A DNA stretch of 48,171 nt from Thermoclostridium sp. (GTDB lineage: Bacteria; Bacillota; Clostridia; DSM-8532), in the NCBI GenBank assembly GCA_017995215.1, contig JAGOJH010000012.1, positions 1-48,171 on the forward strand. The letters are read 5' to 3'. Positions 35,266 to 45,129 of the stretch are shown piece by piece. The translations under genes were made by a program, and so were the position numbers. The notes under the pieces were generated by a model, which did no database searches, was not told the origin of the DNA, and saw only the letters and a program-made list of their open reading frames with translations. Each line of letters starts with the position of its first letter. The first letter of the stretch is position 1.

Positions 35266-35292
35266 AAGGGTATGCAAAACACATACCCTTTC
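35266..35292 (+). terminator. Hairpin after the Nudix gene
   Basis: AAGGGTATG (35266-35274) pairs with CATACCCTT (35282-35290), followed by a short T stretch. Confidence 0.65.
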
Positions 35293-35331
35293 ACCAACTG
35301 AATTGTAGAGATTATAACGAGGCTCAGAAGT

Positions 35332-35488
35332 CCCCCACCTCTTAACGTATTTTCAGTTAAGGGCTGAAAAACGTGTGGTGGCGGGTACCGATTACCTTAA
35401 TCAGGCGGCGAGCATTGAATCACGGGTCGCTCTTATGGAGTGTTCCAGTGGGTACACTCCCGGGGTGCTGGATTTTGTAAACAAAATC
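35332..35488 (+). ncRNA. Structured non-coding stretch, possible RNA or transposon end
   Basis: Consecutive hairpins: a long one (35332-35385; CCCCCACC with GGTGGcGGG, inner ACGT, and TTTTCAG/CTGAAAA); GATTA/TAATC (35389-35401); GGAGTGT/ACACTCC (35437-35460); and GATTTTGT-AA-ACAAAATC (35471-35488). There is no ribosome-bound gene. CCCCCACC...GGTGG hairpins occur at the right ends of IS200/IS605 elements, so a tnpB-less remnant is possible; an omega-type or other RNA is another option. It directly adjoins the second mosaic repeat. Confidence 0.45.
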
Positions 35489-35493
35489 ATCTT

Positions 35494-35659
35494 CTCCCGC
35501 CTCGATATAACGGCTTGTCGCAGGCTAAAGCCTGGCTGGTCGCAGGCTAAAGCCTGGCTGGTCACAAGCTAAAGCTTGTTGCTCGCCCAAGCGTCCTGGT
35601 TGCTCGCCTATGCAACCAGGGTGTGTTGCGATTGCAAGCAATCGCTTCCGTTGTTATAA
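35494..35659. repeat. Mosaic dispersed repeat, copy 2, with 22-bp tandem units
   Basis: Same outer words as copy 1 (CTCCCGCC-CGA-ATA to TTGTTATAA). Here the variable middle is a 22-bp unit, CGCAGGCTAAAGCCTGGCTG-GT, twice exactly (35519-35540 and 35541-35562) and once degenerate. Then follow GCTCGCCCA-like and GCGATTGCAAGCA modules shared with copy 1. Confidence 0.8.
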
Positions 35660-35663
35660 AGTA

Positions 35664-35972
35664 CTACCTGCCCATCCTTCGCGATTTTGGCGGGGCAAGG
35701 AGTTCCGAGTAAATCAGGCCCTTCAGTAAATCCTCCCTGTTCAACTGGATTTGCAGGCTTTCTCGGCCGATTTCAGAGTTCTCAATCATTGATTCAATGC
35801 TTGAACCCAAAGAGAGTTCTCCCTCCCCGGGGCTTTCGATGGTTTCTGCAGCAGGCTTCTGGTTTGCATCAGGCCTGGCTGAAGGAGGTTTATTTGTTGC
35901 CCGGGGCATCGGGGCAGTGGGGGATTGTTTTGCTTTCCAGGGCGGGGGCTGATAATATGGGTAACTTGCCAT
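35664..35972 (-). CDS. Small Pro-rich protein of the nfeD-floA operon
   Basis: 102 residues. The N-terminal half is Pro/Ala/Gln-rich (MASYPYYQPPPW, then PTAPMPRATNKPPSARPD); the C-terminal half forms two amphipathic helices with ENSEIGRESLQIQLNREDLLKG. It occupies the slot of YqfB in the Bacillus yqeZ-floA-yqfB operon, but I cannot claim homology. Start at 35972 is preferred over 35984 because GGTGG is spaced for it. It ends close to the mosaic repeat. Confidence 0.6.
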   Translation of the reverse strand: MASYPYYQPPPWKAKQSPTAPMPRATNKPPSARPDANQKPAAETIESPGEGELSLGSSIESMIENSEIGRESLQIQLNREDLLKGLIYSELLAPPKSRRMGR

Positions 35973-35999
35973 GATAACCACCATCCTTCTCTGCCTGGT

Positions 36000-36998
36000 T
36001 TATTTTTTCTCACCCGGGGCTGTGGTATCAGGCTTTCCCATGCCGGAAATGGCATTTCGCATTTGAGTGTCGGAAATGACATTTTGCATATTGTAGTAAT
36101 CCAGAACGCCCAGTTTACCTTCCCTCAGTGCAGTAGCCATGGCCTTGGGCACTTCAGCCTCGGACTCGACAACCTTTGCCCGCATTTCCTGCACTGCTGC
36201 CTTCATTTCCTGCTCGCGGGCAACAGCCATCGCTCTTCTTTCTTCCGCTTTTGCCTGGGCGATCCGCTTGTCGGCCTCGGCCTGGTCGGTCTGAAGCTGC
36301 GCACCAATATTTCTGCCCACGTCGATGTCGGCAATATCAATGGATAAGATTTCAAACGCTGTTCCGGCGTCCAGACCCTTGTCCAGAACGGTCCGGGAGA
36401 TTTTATCCGGGTTCTCAAGAACATCCTTGTGAGATTCAGCAGAGCCAACAGTTGTGACAACACCCTCGCCCACGCGGGCGATGATGGTCTGCTCACCGGC
36501 GCCGCCAACGAGGCGATCGATGTTCGCCCTTACCGTAACCCGTGCCTTGGCCTTTAATTCAATGCCATCCTTGGCTATGGAGGCAATAATTGGTGTTTCA
36601 ATGACCTTCGGGTTAACGCTCATCTGAACTGCTTCCAGAACATCACGGCCTGCAAGATCAATGGCTGCAGCCCGCTCAAACTCCAGCGGGATGTTGGCAC
36701 GCTGCGCCGCGATCAGTGCGTTTACCACTTTATCCACGTTTCCTCCAGCCAGGTAGTGGGCTTCAAGCTTGTTGATGGATACTACCAGGCCGGCCTTAAT
36801 GGCCTTGATCATGGGGTTGACAACCCTTGATGGAACAACCCGGCGCAGTTTCATCCCCAGCAGGGTAAAAAGGCTTACCTTAACACCAGCGGCTGCGGCG
36901 GATATCCACAAACCCACCGGTATAAAGCTGAAAAACAGTGAAAGAAAAATAATGATCAGAACAATAATTCCAAAGACTGCAAAAAATCCTCCTGGCAT
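36000..36998 (-). CDS. floA: Flotillin-like protein FloA
   Basis: 332 residues. A bacterial flotillin that organises functional membrane microdomains. An N-terminal membrane hairpin (about 1-45) is followed by the PHB/SPFH domain with [51 protein letters not shown] and [19 protein letters not shown] coiled-coil with Glu-Ala repeats (about 230-295) ends in a Pro-rich tail. Length equals the family norm of about 330. It lies just after the NfeD-type gene, the standard pairing for flotillins. Confidence 0.95.
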   Translation of the reverse strand: MPGGFFAVFGIIVLIIIFLSLFFSFIPVGLWISAAAAGVKVSLFTLLGMKLRRVVPSRVVNPMIKAIKAGLVVSINKLEAHYLAGGNVDKVVNALIAAQRANIPLEFERAAAIDLAGRDVLEAVQMSVNPKVIETPIIASIAKDGIELKAKARVTVRANIDRLVGGAGEQTIIARVGEGVVTTVGSAESHKDVLENPDKISRTVLDKGLDAGTAFEILSIDIADIDVGRNIGAQLQTDQAEADKRIAQAKAEERRAMAVAREQEMKAAVQEMRAKVVESEAEVPKAMATALREGKLGVLDYYNMQNVISDTQMRNAISGMGKPDTTAPGEKK

Positions 36999-37068
36999 AA
37001 TTAAAAACCCCTTTCATGCATTATCCAAATAAAAAACTTATTAAATATACCTCAAAGTCGTGCGGCAG

Positions 37069-37578
37069 TTATACAGCTTTATCAACCATTTTAACCGCGA
37101 TACGGGGCCCGGAAACCTCGACAATTTTCACCCTGGATCCCTTCGGAATAAACTCACCATCGCTGACAACATCCATCTTCAATCCGTCAAATGTTGCAGT
37201 TCCGGAAGGCCGCAGGACAGTGGTTGCAATGCCTTCCCTTCCAACATAGTATTCCAGATTCTCTGTGCTGATAAAACCAGCTTCCTTGCTCAGGGAATCA
37301 TTCAGGATTAAGGTTTTTGAAAGGCGTCCCTTCCTGGCCGAACGCAGTATGACAGATAAGACCACCGCCACGATCGCCAGCAGCATGATAAACAAAATAA
37401 CCGCCTCTAGCGGCGTTTTTGCAGTGATCAGGATACCCACCACCAGAAGCACAAGCCCAATACCGCCGATCACTCCAAAATTGGGTATAAACATTTCAAT
37501 GACCAGGCAAATGAGCCCCACCAGAAAAATAATGATCTGATATACCTGAATATCGCTTAGAAAACCAGCAGTCTCCAA
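37069..37578 (-). CDS. NfeD family protein
   Basis: 169 residues: three or four membrane helices (about 10-80) followed by a soluble OB-fold (about 105-165) with GREGIATTVLRPSGTATFDGLKMDV and SDGEFIPKGSRVKIVEVSG. It is the short NfeD type, lacking the N-terminal ClpP-like protease. NfeD partners flotillin and is needed for its organisation. The start is TTG at 37578 with GAGGGGGTG upstream. It is the first gene of the operon. Confidence 0.9.
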   Translation of the reverse strand: METAGFLSDIQVYQIIIFLVGLICLVIEMFIPNFGVIGGIGLVLLVVGILITAKTPLEAVILFIMLLAIVAVVLSVILRSARKGRLSKTLILNDSLSKEAGFISTENLEYYVGREGIATTVLRPSGTATFDGLKMDVVSDGEFIPKGSRVKIVEVSGPRIAVKMVDKAV

Positions 37579-37851
37579 AACATCACCCCCTCGTGTATTG
37601 CCGGAGAACCAATACTACGGTTCCACAGTCTGTGTATACAGCAATCCTGGTGGATATCATTTCATATCCCAAATCATCAAGGTTGCATCTTCCTATAAAT
37701 AAATCATATCACAAATCAATAAAACATATCACTCTTTTTGAAAAGGATTGATCTGGAATCATTTCAATCGAGGTTAAAAGATATGCTGTTTTTCCAGTGT
37801 GATTCATGGTAAACTTATAAATACTCATCAGTGATACAGGGAGCTGCACGC

Positions 37852-38283
37852 ATGAATAAATATCTGTCCGCCTTTACCGGAGCGCTGATCGCGGTGATGA
37901 TCCTATTCAATGGTGTTTTGGCCGACGCCTTCGGAAACTATTTTTCCAGTGTGATCGTGCATATTATCGGTCTGATCACCATTTCTGCTGTTTTGGTTAT
38001 CTCACGCGGAAAAACAAAAACCCAAAACCAGGCCGGGAAGATACCGCTTTACCTTTACTCTGCCGGTGCAATCGGTGTTTTAACCGTAGTATTTACCAAT
38101 ATCGGTTTTTCTGCCCTGGGTGTATCGGCTACCATAGCCCTTGGCCTGTTGGGGCAGACCCTTGTATCGGTTATCGTGGATCATTTTGGACTGTTTGGGA
38201 TGAAGGTGATCCGCTTTGAAAAGAAAAAAATCATCGGGCTTGCAGTGATCCTCCTGGGTGTGGTCACGATGCTTGTTTTTTAG
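37852..38283 (+). CDS. DMT-superfamily small membrane protein, half 1 (YdcZ/DUF606-like)
   Basis: 143 residues with about five hydrophobic segments. NKYLSAFTGALIAVMILFNG, LGVSATIALGLLGQTLVSVI and FGLFGMKVIRFEKKKIIGL are typical of YdcZ-like proteins. Such halves work as an antiparallel heterodimer with a second gene, here the next one. GGGAG is 8 bases before ATG 37852. Substrate unknown. Confidence 0.82.
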   Translation: MNKYLSAFTGALIAVMILFNGVLADAFGNYFSSVIVHIIGLITISAVLVISRGKTKTQNQAGKIPLYLYSAGAIGVLTVVFTNIGFSALGVSATIALGLLGQTLVSVIVDHFGLFGMKVIRFEKKKIIGLAVILLGVVTMLVF

Positions 38284-38298
38284 CGAAAGGAATAAATC

Positions 38299-38772
38299 AT
38301 GATTGCTGCTGTTGCTGTAACCACCTTAACAGGCTTTACCATTGTGATGAACAGAATTATCAATTCAAGGCTTGCTGAAAGAATTGGGTTATTTCAAAGC
38401 ACCCTGTATAACTATATTACGGGCTTATTGGTTTCAGTTTTGTTTGCAGCCTTCAGCCGTGAAACCATCTCACTAACAGGGCCGAAACTTGGCAATGTGC
38501 CCTTCTGGGCTTATCTGGGGGGGTTTATCGGTGTTATAGCTATAGTTCTTTCCAGTTACCTTACCCCCAGAATATCGGCACTGTACCTGACACTTCTGCT
38601 TTTCATCGGCCAGCTTTTTACTGGAATTATCATTGATTTTTTCAATACTGGTGATTTTTCCTTGTCAAAGCTTATTGGAGGGATTTTCGTTCTTGCAGGC
38701 TTATCCTATAATATATTTCTGGATTATAAAAAGGAACAAGAGACAGCCAAGGTAAAAAACCAGGCAGTTTGA
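38299..38772 (+). CDS. DMT-superfamily small membrane protein, half 2 (YdcZ/DUF606-like)
   Basis: 157 residues, five membrane helices: TTLTGFTIVMNRIINSRLAE, IGLFQSTLYNYITGLLVSVL, PFWAYLGGFIGVIAIVLSSY and LYLTLLLFIGQLFTG. It begins 15 bases after half 1 and carries the other half-motif, so the two form a complete transporter. The C-terminus is charged. GAAAGG precedes the ATG. Confidence 0.85.
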   Translation: MIAAVAVTTLTGFTIVMNRIINSRLAERIGLFQSTLYNYITGLLVSVLFAAFSRETISLTGPKLGNVPFWAYLGGFIGVIAIVLSSYLTPRISALYLTLLLFIGQLFTGIIIDFFNTGDFSLSKLIGGIFVLAGLSYNIFLDYKKEQETAKVKNQAV

Positions 38773-38936
38773 GTGGGGCAGAAGGGTTCCTTAAAAACCA
38801 TTCTATCCACTATGTTTCCTTCAATATTGATTTAACTGAAGGATTCCTTTTGAAACAGAACCCCCGCACAATGTGAGCGGGGGTATGGTGATTCAATTCA
38901 GAAGCAGTAGCAGCAAGGTATTCAATCAATGCATTA

Positions 38937-40265
38937 TCATTTCATTTGCCAAACCACATTTCCGTCTTTATTGATATACACATAATGTAAACCTGCTTCA
39001 TCTTCAATAATGACCCTGGCAAGGTCATCTATAAATCCCCAAATCCACTCCATCGCAAAGGTGTAACCTCCGCCATATTCATAATACAGGTTCGTTGCAG
39101 TAATGAATTCACCTTTTGTATCAATCAAGCCAAAACCGCTGTATTCGGCAAAAAGGTCTGCCTCATCTGCTTGTACACCGGGCAGCTTGGCAAAGGCATA
39201 GCCGTTTGAAAAGGACGAGGCAAACTGATATTGGGGTTCAATGGCATAGTCTCCGCTTTCATTGATATACCCCCAGAGCCCGTCCACCAGCACCAGGGCC
39301 AGGCCATCATGGAACCTTTCAGCGTAATCAAATCTTGCCGGTATCTTGTAATCTCCGCGGATATCAATAAACCCGATTTTTCCGTCCTTGCTTACAGCGG
39401 CCAAACCATTGCTGAAGCCCTGATAACGGTAGGATTCTTCACAATAATGATCAAAGACCATGGGGATCACAAGCTCGTTTTTGGTATTAATAAAACCGCA
39501 TCTGTCCATATCATCGGAAACCATCGCCAAGCCTTCGGAAAAGTCATATGCAAACTGATACACGGGCTCGATGACGATATCGCCGCTTGTGTTGACATAA
39601 CCAAACAGATTATCCTGTTCAAAACAAGCCAGTCCGTCATGGAAGCTTCCTGTGTTATTGTTGAGATAGTCCTTGAAAAAGGATCCTCCGCTTAAATCTG
39701 CAAAACCATGTTTCGTCCTGCCATTTTCTTCGATGGCAACATGAGCCAAGCCTTCACTGATATTGCCGCAGGAATCATAGACAGGCTCAATCAGGAATGC
39801 GCCCCCAGGACCTATCAAGCCTTCCTTGCCATCGATTCTGACTGATGCCGCCCCATCACTGAAAACACCGGCGTACTCAAAGACATAATCGATCTGCAGG
39901 TCTCCCTTATCATCAATATAGCCCCATTTATCATCCTTCATCACCGGATACAGCTCGGGTATATCCAACTCGGGGGGCTCCTCTTCCTGAACAGGTGGTT
40001 CTGTGGGCTCGCCCTCCGGGTGGCTGGTTTTTTGTGCAGCAGGGGTTAACAGGTCGGTAGCTTCCTTTAAAACCCTGTTTTGCGTGCTCTCGCTGCCTTC
40101 AGGCTTTGTGGTCGGTTTGTTGTCATCCTGTGTGGTATTGTTATCATTAGCCTGTACCGTGATGTTATCAACCTTACCTTCAGTTTTGCCGGTGGGGTTG
40201 TTCCCACAGCCGTTGCTGCAAATTAGAACAACAATCAAAAGTAAGCCTGCAATCCATTTTTTCAA
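38937..40265 (-). CDS. WG-repeat lipoprotein
   Basis: 442 residues. An exported lipoprotein: a hydrophobic N-terminus ends at ...SNGCGNN (Cys about 20). This is followed by a Thr/Asn/Pro-rich linker to about residue 115, then WG repeats with the recurring Y-x-D-x-x-G-x-x-x-I pattern (KWGYIDDKGD, LFGYVNTSGD, KIGFIDIRGD, LWGYINESGD). WG repeats form beta-propeller-like binding scaffolds. The start is TTG at 40265 because GGGAGTGAG is spaced for it; a frame extends to 40316 without a binding site. Single gene. A GC-rich hairpin (38861-38883) lies beyond the stop. Confidence 0.85.
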   Translation of the reverse strand: MKKWIAGLLLIVVLICSNGCGNNPTGKTEGKVDNITVQANDNNTTQDDNKPTTKPEGSESTQNRVLKEATDLLTPAAQKTSHPEGEPTEPPVQEEEPPELDIPELYPVMKDDKWGYIDDKGDLQIDYVFEYAGVFSDGAASVRIDGKEGLIGPGGAFLIEPVYDSCGNISEGLAHVAIEENGRTKHGFADLSGGSFFKDYLNNNTGSFHDGLACFEQDNLFGYVNTSGDIVIEPVYQFAYDFSEGLAMVSDDMDRCGFINTKNELVIPMVFDHYCEESYRYQGFSNGLAAVSKDGKIGFIDIRGDYKIPARFDYAERFHDGLALVLVDGLWGYINESGDYAIEPQYQFASSFSNGYAFAKLPGVQADEADLFAEYSGFGLIDTKGEFITATNLYYEYGGGYTFAMEWIWGFIDDLARVIIEDEAGLHYVYINKDGNVVWQMK

Positions 40266-40673
40266 AAAACTCACTCCCGTCAATCGATAAATTTTATGTT
40301 CAAAGCCTGGATACATTAATAGAACCGCTCAAGTGCAAAACAGCTGTTCACAATAAGCCCAAGGTGAACCATAGGATCATTTTCCTAAAATCAGAGTAGC
40401 ATACAAAAAAAACCATGTCAATGAATGCAGCTTTAAACGACGTGGGACACAAACAGCCGTAACTGTTCACACCCCTGGCCCTCTGACATTCCTCCATCAG
40501 GTCCGCTTCATAAAGGATATAAATCATAAATATTAATCAAATTCTAATCAATATCTAGCAGACCATTGATAGAATCCAATCGTAATCTCAGTGAATGTAA
40601 CTGAATGGAACAATATACCACATGTGGGGAAACACCGAAATAAGAAGGTTTGGAAGTGTAGGAGGAAACACCA
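40266..40673. other. Intergenic region between divergent units
   Basis: About 400 bases, A/T-rich. It should contain the promoters of the WG-repeat gene (leftward) and the FtsX operon (rightward). I see no clear -35/-10 pair, RNA gene or repeat. Confidence 0.5.
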
Positions 40674-43160
40674 TTGAGAATCATCATCAAGTATATCCTG
40701 AAAAATTTATGGGAGAAAAAGCTCCGGACACTGCTGATCCTATTTTCCGTCATGTCTGCCTGCGGCCTGTTCTTTTCATCAAGTGCTATTGGTGATACTT
40801 TTGCACAGCTGTATATCAACAGGATTCAAGTGTACTATGGCCGAACAGATATTATCATACAACCCGATGAGCGTTCTCCATCCCAATGGGTAAAGCCCGA
40901 TCCCATTAAAAACATGGAGAATATTGAACTTGCTGCCGGCCGATTTGAAAGCGGAGCTACATATCGTATCGGAGCTTATGAAAAGGCAAGTTTAATATTG
41001 ATGGGCTCAGACTGGGAAGTTAATCAGCAGATAAACCCTGTTCAGGTACTTTCAGAAAGTGGTCTGATACCTTTCTCCGGCATGAAAATCGTTCTCCCAA
41101 AAGAGTTCTGCAAAAAATATGGTTTTCACGCCGGTGATTCCATTAACCTGACGATTAATGGCGAGCTTCGCAAATTGGTTATTGCTGCAGTTGCAACAGG
41201 TGGCATTTTTACCGAAGATGGTTCAACAGTCTTTGGGATGCTTCCGGCGGATACATTGTCCGCACTCCACAATGCCCGGGGAGCTTTTACCAGCATTCAG
41301 GTCTGCCTTGAGGATGAAAACAGGGTTGCAGAGACAATGGCACAGCTTCAGGAGCTCTATAAAGGATATCAGGTGCAGCAGCCCTTCAATGATGAGGATA
41401 TTAAACGGGAGATGGAAAGCATCACCATGCCCTTTATGCTGATGACCTTCATCGTGGCCTTTATGAGTATGTTCATTATTTTTACCTCCTTCAGGGTGAT
41501 CACCATGGAAAGGCTTCCGGTGATTGGCACCTTCAGGAGTATCGGGGCAACCCGTAAAACAACCGATATCATCATGCTGGTTGAGAGCCTTTTATACGGA
41601 ATATTCGGCAGTGGACTGGGCCTTGGACTCGGGTTGATCATCCTGAAGGAGATGGCCGAAACCTTGAAAGATCCATGGATTAAGGATATTGAGACCCGGG
41701 CGGTGTTTACTCCGCTACAAATGGGTATGAGCTTTGCCTTCGGGGTGTTTCTGTGTTTTGCGAGCTCGTTGATCCCCATTTTGAAGGTTTCCCGAATCTC
41801 TCTGAAGGATATCATTTTAAACACTATGGATAAGACAGTGAAGAAGAACAGCCTCAGGCTTGTACTTGGAATTCTGTTTATCGCGGTTTCAATCTATCTT
41901 CCTTCCCGATTACCCAAAGCTATAGCGATACCGGGAAATATCATCTGCATGCTGTTGTCGATCTGTTCGATCGTTTTACTGGTGCCCTACATCACCGCGC
42001 TTTTCGTCGCCATTCTGGAAAAGCTGTATGTGATTCTGTTTGGCAATGTAGGCGTACTTGCTGCGAAGAACCTTCGTGAAAACCGGAGTATTTTAAACAA
42101 TATCTCCCTGTTAAGTATCGGTATTGCGTCGCTGATGATGATAAACCTCATTAGCTACAGCGTCGGTGTGGAGGTGGTTGGGTTTTACAATAAGGCTCGC
42201 TTTGACATCTTCTATTCTTCCTCTGCATGCAATACACATATGGAAAGACTTCTTCAAAAAATTGACGGTGTGAGTGAGGTTTATGGTTTATATGAACTGT
42301 CCGATGTGGAGGTCCCAGGGCAGAAAACCCCGATCTCAACCTTCATGGGCGTCGATTATAGAAAATTCTTTGAGTATTGGGACTTTGCAGTTCAGCAAGA
42401 TAGCAAGGATAAATTATCTGAGATGGAACAAGGCCGGGCGGTATTTTTAACCCAGGTGCTAAAAGACCGTTATGAGCTTGAGGCGGGTGATCAGATTACA
42501 TTCCGCATCAATAACCGGGATTGTGTATATAAGGTTGCAGGATTCTTCAATTCTCTCTACAATAACGGAAGCATGGCGCTGATATCGGATAAATACTTTA
42601 AGCTTGATACCAGACAGCAGGACTTCAGTACAATTTATATCAAAACAAACGAAGCTGCCGATGTGGTGGCAGAACGCATTAAGAAAGAAATGTCCTATTA
42701 TTACCCCTGGCTTGAGACCATGGATGAAATGAAAGAAACCAACCAGAAAAGTAATGAACAGATGTTTACCCTTCTCAAGGGCTTCTCTCTTCTGGCGATG
42801 GTGATCGGAATCGTTGGGGTGGTGAACAATCTGTTGATATCGTTTATTCAAAGAAGAAGGCAGCTTGCCATTTTCCGTTCAATAGGCATGGAAAAGGGGC
42901 AATCCGTGCGGATGATTTTGATCGAAGCATTCACCGGAGGGCTGATTGGCGGAACAAGCGGCATCCTGGCGGGTCTGCTGCTGATGTACATTGTACAATA
43001 TTTTATTGTATCGATTGAACTTCCAATAACTATGCACTATCCTCTTGACGTAATAGCAGCCTGCGGGATTTCAGGATTAGTAATCATGATAGCCGCCTCT
43101 GTAGGACCTTCGGTAAAGTCCTCAAGGCTAAATATTATTGAAGCCATCAAATATGAATAG
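40674..43160 (+). CDS. FtsX/MacB-type ABC transporter permease
   Basis: 828 residues. Membrane protein with two FtsX core domains: an N-terminal helix and extracellular domain (about 15-250), three helices (about 255-365) with FRVITMERLPVIGTFRSIGA, a pair near 400-450, a second extracellular domain, and C-terminal helices (about 700-825) with QRRRQLAIFRSIGMEKGQ. It is the permease of an exporter with the next ATPase and adaptor genes. The start is TTG at 40674, with AGGAGG 8 bases upstream. Confidence 0.9.
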   Translation: MRIIIKYILKNLWEKKLRTLLILFSVMSACGLFFSSSAIGDTFAQLYINRIQVYYGRTDIIIQPDERSPSQWVKPDPIKNMENIELAAGRFESGATYRIGAYEKASLILMGSDWEVNQQINPVQVLSESGLIPFSGMKIVLPKEFCKKYGFHAGDSINLTINGELRKLVIAAVATGGIFTEDGSTVFGMLPADTLSALHNARGAFTSIQVCLEDENRVAETMAQLQELYKGYQVQQPFNDEDIKREMESITMPFMLMTFIVAFMSMFIIFTSFRVITMERLPVIGTFRSIGATRKTTDIIMLVESLLYGIFGSGLGLGLGLIILKEMAETLKDPWIKDIETRAVFTPLQMGMSFAFGVFLCFASSLIPILKVSRISLKDIILNTMDKTVKKNSLRLVLGILFIAVSIYLPSRLPKAIAIPGNIICMLLSICSIVLLVPYITALFVAILEKLYVILFGNVGVLAAKNLRENRSILNNISLLSIGIASLMMINLISYSVGVEVVGFYNKARFDIFYSSSACNTHMERLLQKIDGVSEVYGLYELSDVEVPGQKTPISTFMGVDYRKFFEYWDFAVQQDSKDKLSEMEQGRAVFLTQVLKDRYELEAGDQITFRINNRDCVYKVAGFFNSLYNNGSMALISDKYFKLDTRQQDFSTIYIKTNEAADVVAERIKKEMSYYYPWLETMDEMKETNQKSNEQMFTLLKGFSLLAMVIGIVGVVNNLLISFIQRRRQLAIFRSIGMEKGQSVRMILIEAFTGGLIGGTSGILAGLLLMYIVQYFIVSIELPITMHYPLDVIAACGISGLVIMIAASVGPSVKSSRLNIIEAIKYE

Positions 43161-43292
43161 CCTATTGATGAGAGGCTGATTCACATTACAAACAACCTAA
43201 AACTGTTGTGACAGAAGCAGTTTACGCTGCATATCAGGATGAACAACAAGACCTCGGATGACAGCCAAAGGGTTTTGAAAAAGGAGTAAAAA

Positions 43293-43967
43293 ATGGAAAC
43301 AGTCATTGAAGCAAGGGATCTGGTAAAGTCCTATCAAATGGGGAATACCACCACGGATGTACTGAAGCATGTGAATGTCAACATCCAAAAAGGAGAATTC
43401 GTGTCCATCATGGGACCGTCCGGGTCTGGGAAAAGTACGCTGCTTTACCTGATCGGCGGGCTGGATAAGCCCACGTCGGGAAGCATACGGATCCAGGGCA
43501 AGGAGCTGGCTCATATGAAGGACAAACAGGGAAGCGTCATGCGGCGACGGGATGTCGGGTTCATTTTTCAATTCTACAATTTAATCCCGAACCTGAATGT
43601 GGAGGAAAATATCATGCTTCCCATCCTGCTGGACGGGAAAAAAATGCGGAACTACCGGGAAAGGCTTCAAGGCATCCTTGAGACGGTTGGCCTGTCTGAC
43701 AGGAGAAAGCATACCCCCCGGGAGTTGTCAGGCGGCCAGCAGCAGCGGGTTGCAATTGCCAGGGCATTGATCAACGAACCGGACATTATTCTGGCGGATG
43801 AACCCATTGGGAATCTGGACAGCACAACGGGAACGGAGATCATGCAGCTGCTTAGGCAGATTAACCGGCAAAAAGGCAAGACAGTGGTACAGGTGACCCA
43901 CTCGATGGACGCCGCAGGTTATGGGGACCGTGTGATTCATGTGAAAGATGGAAGGGTGAGTGAATGA
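43293..43967 (+). CDS. ABC transporter ATPase (MacB/LolD-type)
   Basis: 224 residues. Walker A GPSGSGKS (about 40-47), signature ELSGGQQQR (about 144-152), Walker B IILADEP with GNLD, and VTHSMD with the switch His. The length and the motif string are those of ATPases that pair with FtsX-like permeases. AAGGAG precedes the ATG. The stop overlaps the adaptor gene by 4 bases (ATGA), so the two are coupled. Confidence 0.95.
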   Translation: METVIEARDLVKSYQMGNTTTDVLKHVNVNIQKGEFVSIMGPSGSGKSTLLYLIGGLDKPTSGSIRIQGKELAHMKDKQGSVMRRRDVGFIFQFYNLIPNLNVEENIMLPILLDGKKMRNYRERLQGILETVGLSDRRKHTPRELSGGQQQRVAIARALINEPDIILADEPIGNLDSTTGTEIMQLLRQINRQKGKTVVQVTHSMDAAGYGDRVIHVKDGRVSE

Positions 43968-45016
43968 TGAAAAGAATTCAAATGTTGTTGAGTGCACTTT
44001 TATTGATTGTGGTATGTGCCGGATGTACGGCTGTGGCACAAAGTGAGGATGTTCCCCAGAGCATTCCTGAAACCAGGGAACCGATGACAGAGGCCTTTGG
44101 GACTGTTCGCTGCAGGGAAAGCCTGAATGTTCTTGTGGATTTCCCGCTGAAGATAAGTAATGTATTTTTCAGAGAAGGCCAGGTGGTTCAAAAGGGTGAC
44201 GCTTTAGCCGAAGCCCAGAGAGAAAATCCAAAAGAACAAATTGCTTTGAAAAAGCTTCAGCTAACCAGTGAGAAGGAAGCGCTGGCGATCCTTGAAAAGG
44301 AGATTGCTCATAAGAAGGAAGTCCTGGCGGCAGCACAGGATCCCGAAGCCTTAAAGCTGAAGCACGATCTGGCCACCGCACAGGCAAGCCATGAAAAGCT
44401 GCTCGCTGAGCTGCAGGAGAAAAGGAATCTGGCAGCTGCGGGCTTGGTGACACAAAACGAGGCAGACAATTTTGAGAAAAACATTGATCCTTCCCTGAAG
44501 AACATCGAGGATATACAGTTTGCGCTGAAAAACCTTGATTATGGAAGAGCCCTGGAGATCGAGCAGATGGAGAGCCAGCTTCCCGGCAAGAAAAACGGGA
44601 TAGCCCTGTTGGAGCTTGAACTGAAGCAGTTATCCGATCAAAAGAGCAGCCCATACTTTAAAGATGGAAGTATCGTATGCACCCTGGACAAGGCGATCAT
44701 CAGCGGAGTTCACACCGAAACAGGGGATATGCCAGCGCCTGGTACAAAGCTATTCAGCTTGATCAATCTGAACACCAAATATGTGGAAGCCAGAATACCG
44801 GAAGAATTCATCAAGGATGTCAAGGTGGGCATGGAAGCCAATATTATTCCGCTTGCCGATAAAAGTCGCTGTTTTACCGGCACGGTCACTGCTATCGCTC
44901 AAAAAGCGACACAGGGCAATGGTGAAACCAATGTTCTGGTGGAGATCGATGTGAAGGATGATGAAGGATTCCTGATCCCGGACTTTAATGTGAATGTGGA
45001 GATAAAGAGAAAATAA
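43964..45016 (+). CDS. HlyD/MFP-type efflux adaptor, lipoprotein
   Basis: 350 residues. A lipobox ...VVCAGC (Cys about 21) marks a membrane-attached extracellular adaptor. A biotinyl-lipoyl-like hairpin segment is followed by a long coiled coil (about 75-215, with EKEALAILEKEIAHKKEV and related heptads), then a beta-barrel domain (about 225-345) with GVHTETGDMPAPGTKLFSL and VKVGMEANIIPL. It completes a permease-ATPase-adaptor exporter, similar in plan to MacAB-like systems of Gram-positives. Transport substrate unknown. A GC-rich hairpin without T run follows (45050-45077). Confidence 0.85.
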   Translation: MMKRIQMLLSALLLIVVCAGCTAVAQSEDVPQSIPETREPMTEAFGTVRCRESLNVLVDFPLKISNVFFREGQVVQKGDALAEAQRENPKEQIALKKLQLTSEKEALAILEKEIAHKKEVLAAAQDPEALKLKHDLATAQASHEKLLAELQEKRNLAAAGLVTQNEADNFEKNIDPSLKNIEDIQFALKNLDYGRALEIEQMESQLPGKKNGIALLELELKQLSDQKSSPYFKDGSIVCTLDKAIISGVHTETGDMPAPGTKLFSLINLNTKYVEARIPEEFIKDVKVGMEANIIPLADKSRCFTGTVTAIAQKATQGNGETNVLVEIDVKDDEGFLIPDFNVNVEIKRK

Positions 45017-45129
45017 GTTAAGCCTGAGCTGCTCAAATTATGCTGCTTCGGGAGCCATCTTATTTGAGAAGGCTCCCGGAGGGCGGATCATTCAAATATC
45101 TATAGATTTCCAATATTTTAAGACAGGCA

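Noticed and set aside
35375-35572. 65-codon frame across the hairpins and mosaic repeat
   Set aside because: No ribosome site, and the frame spans both structured DNA and tandem repeats.
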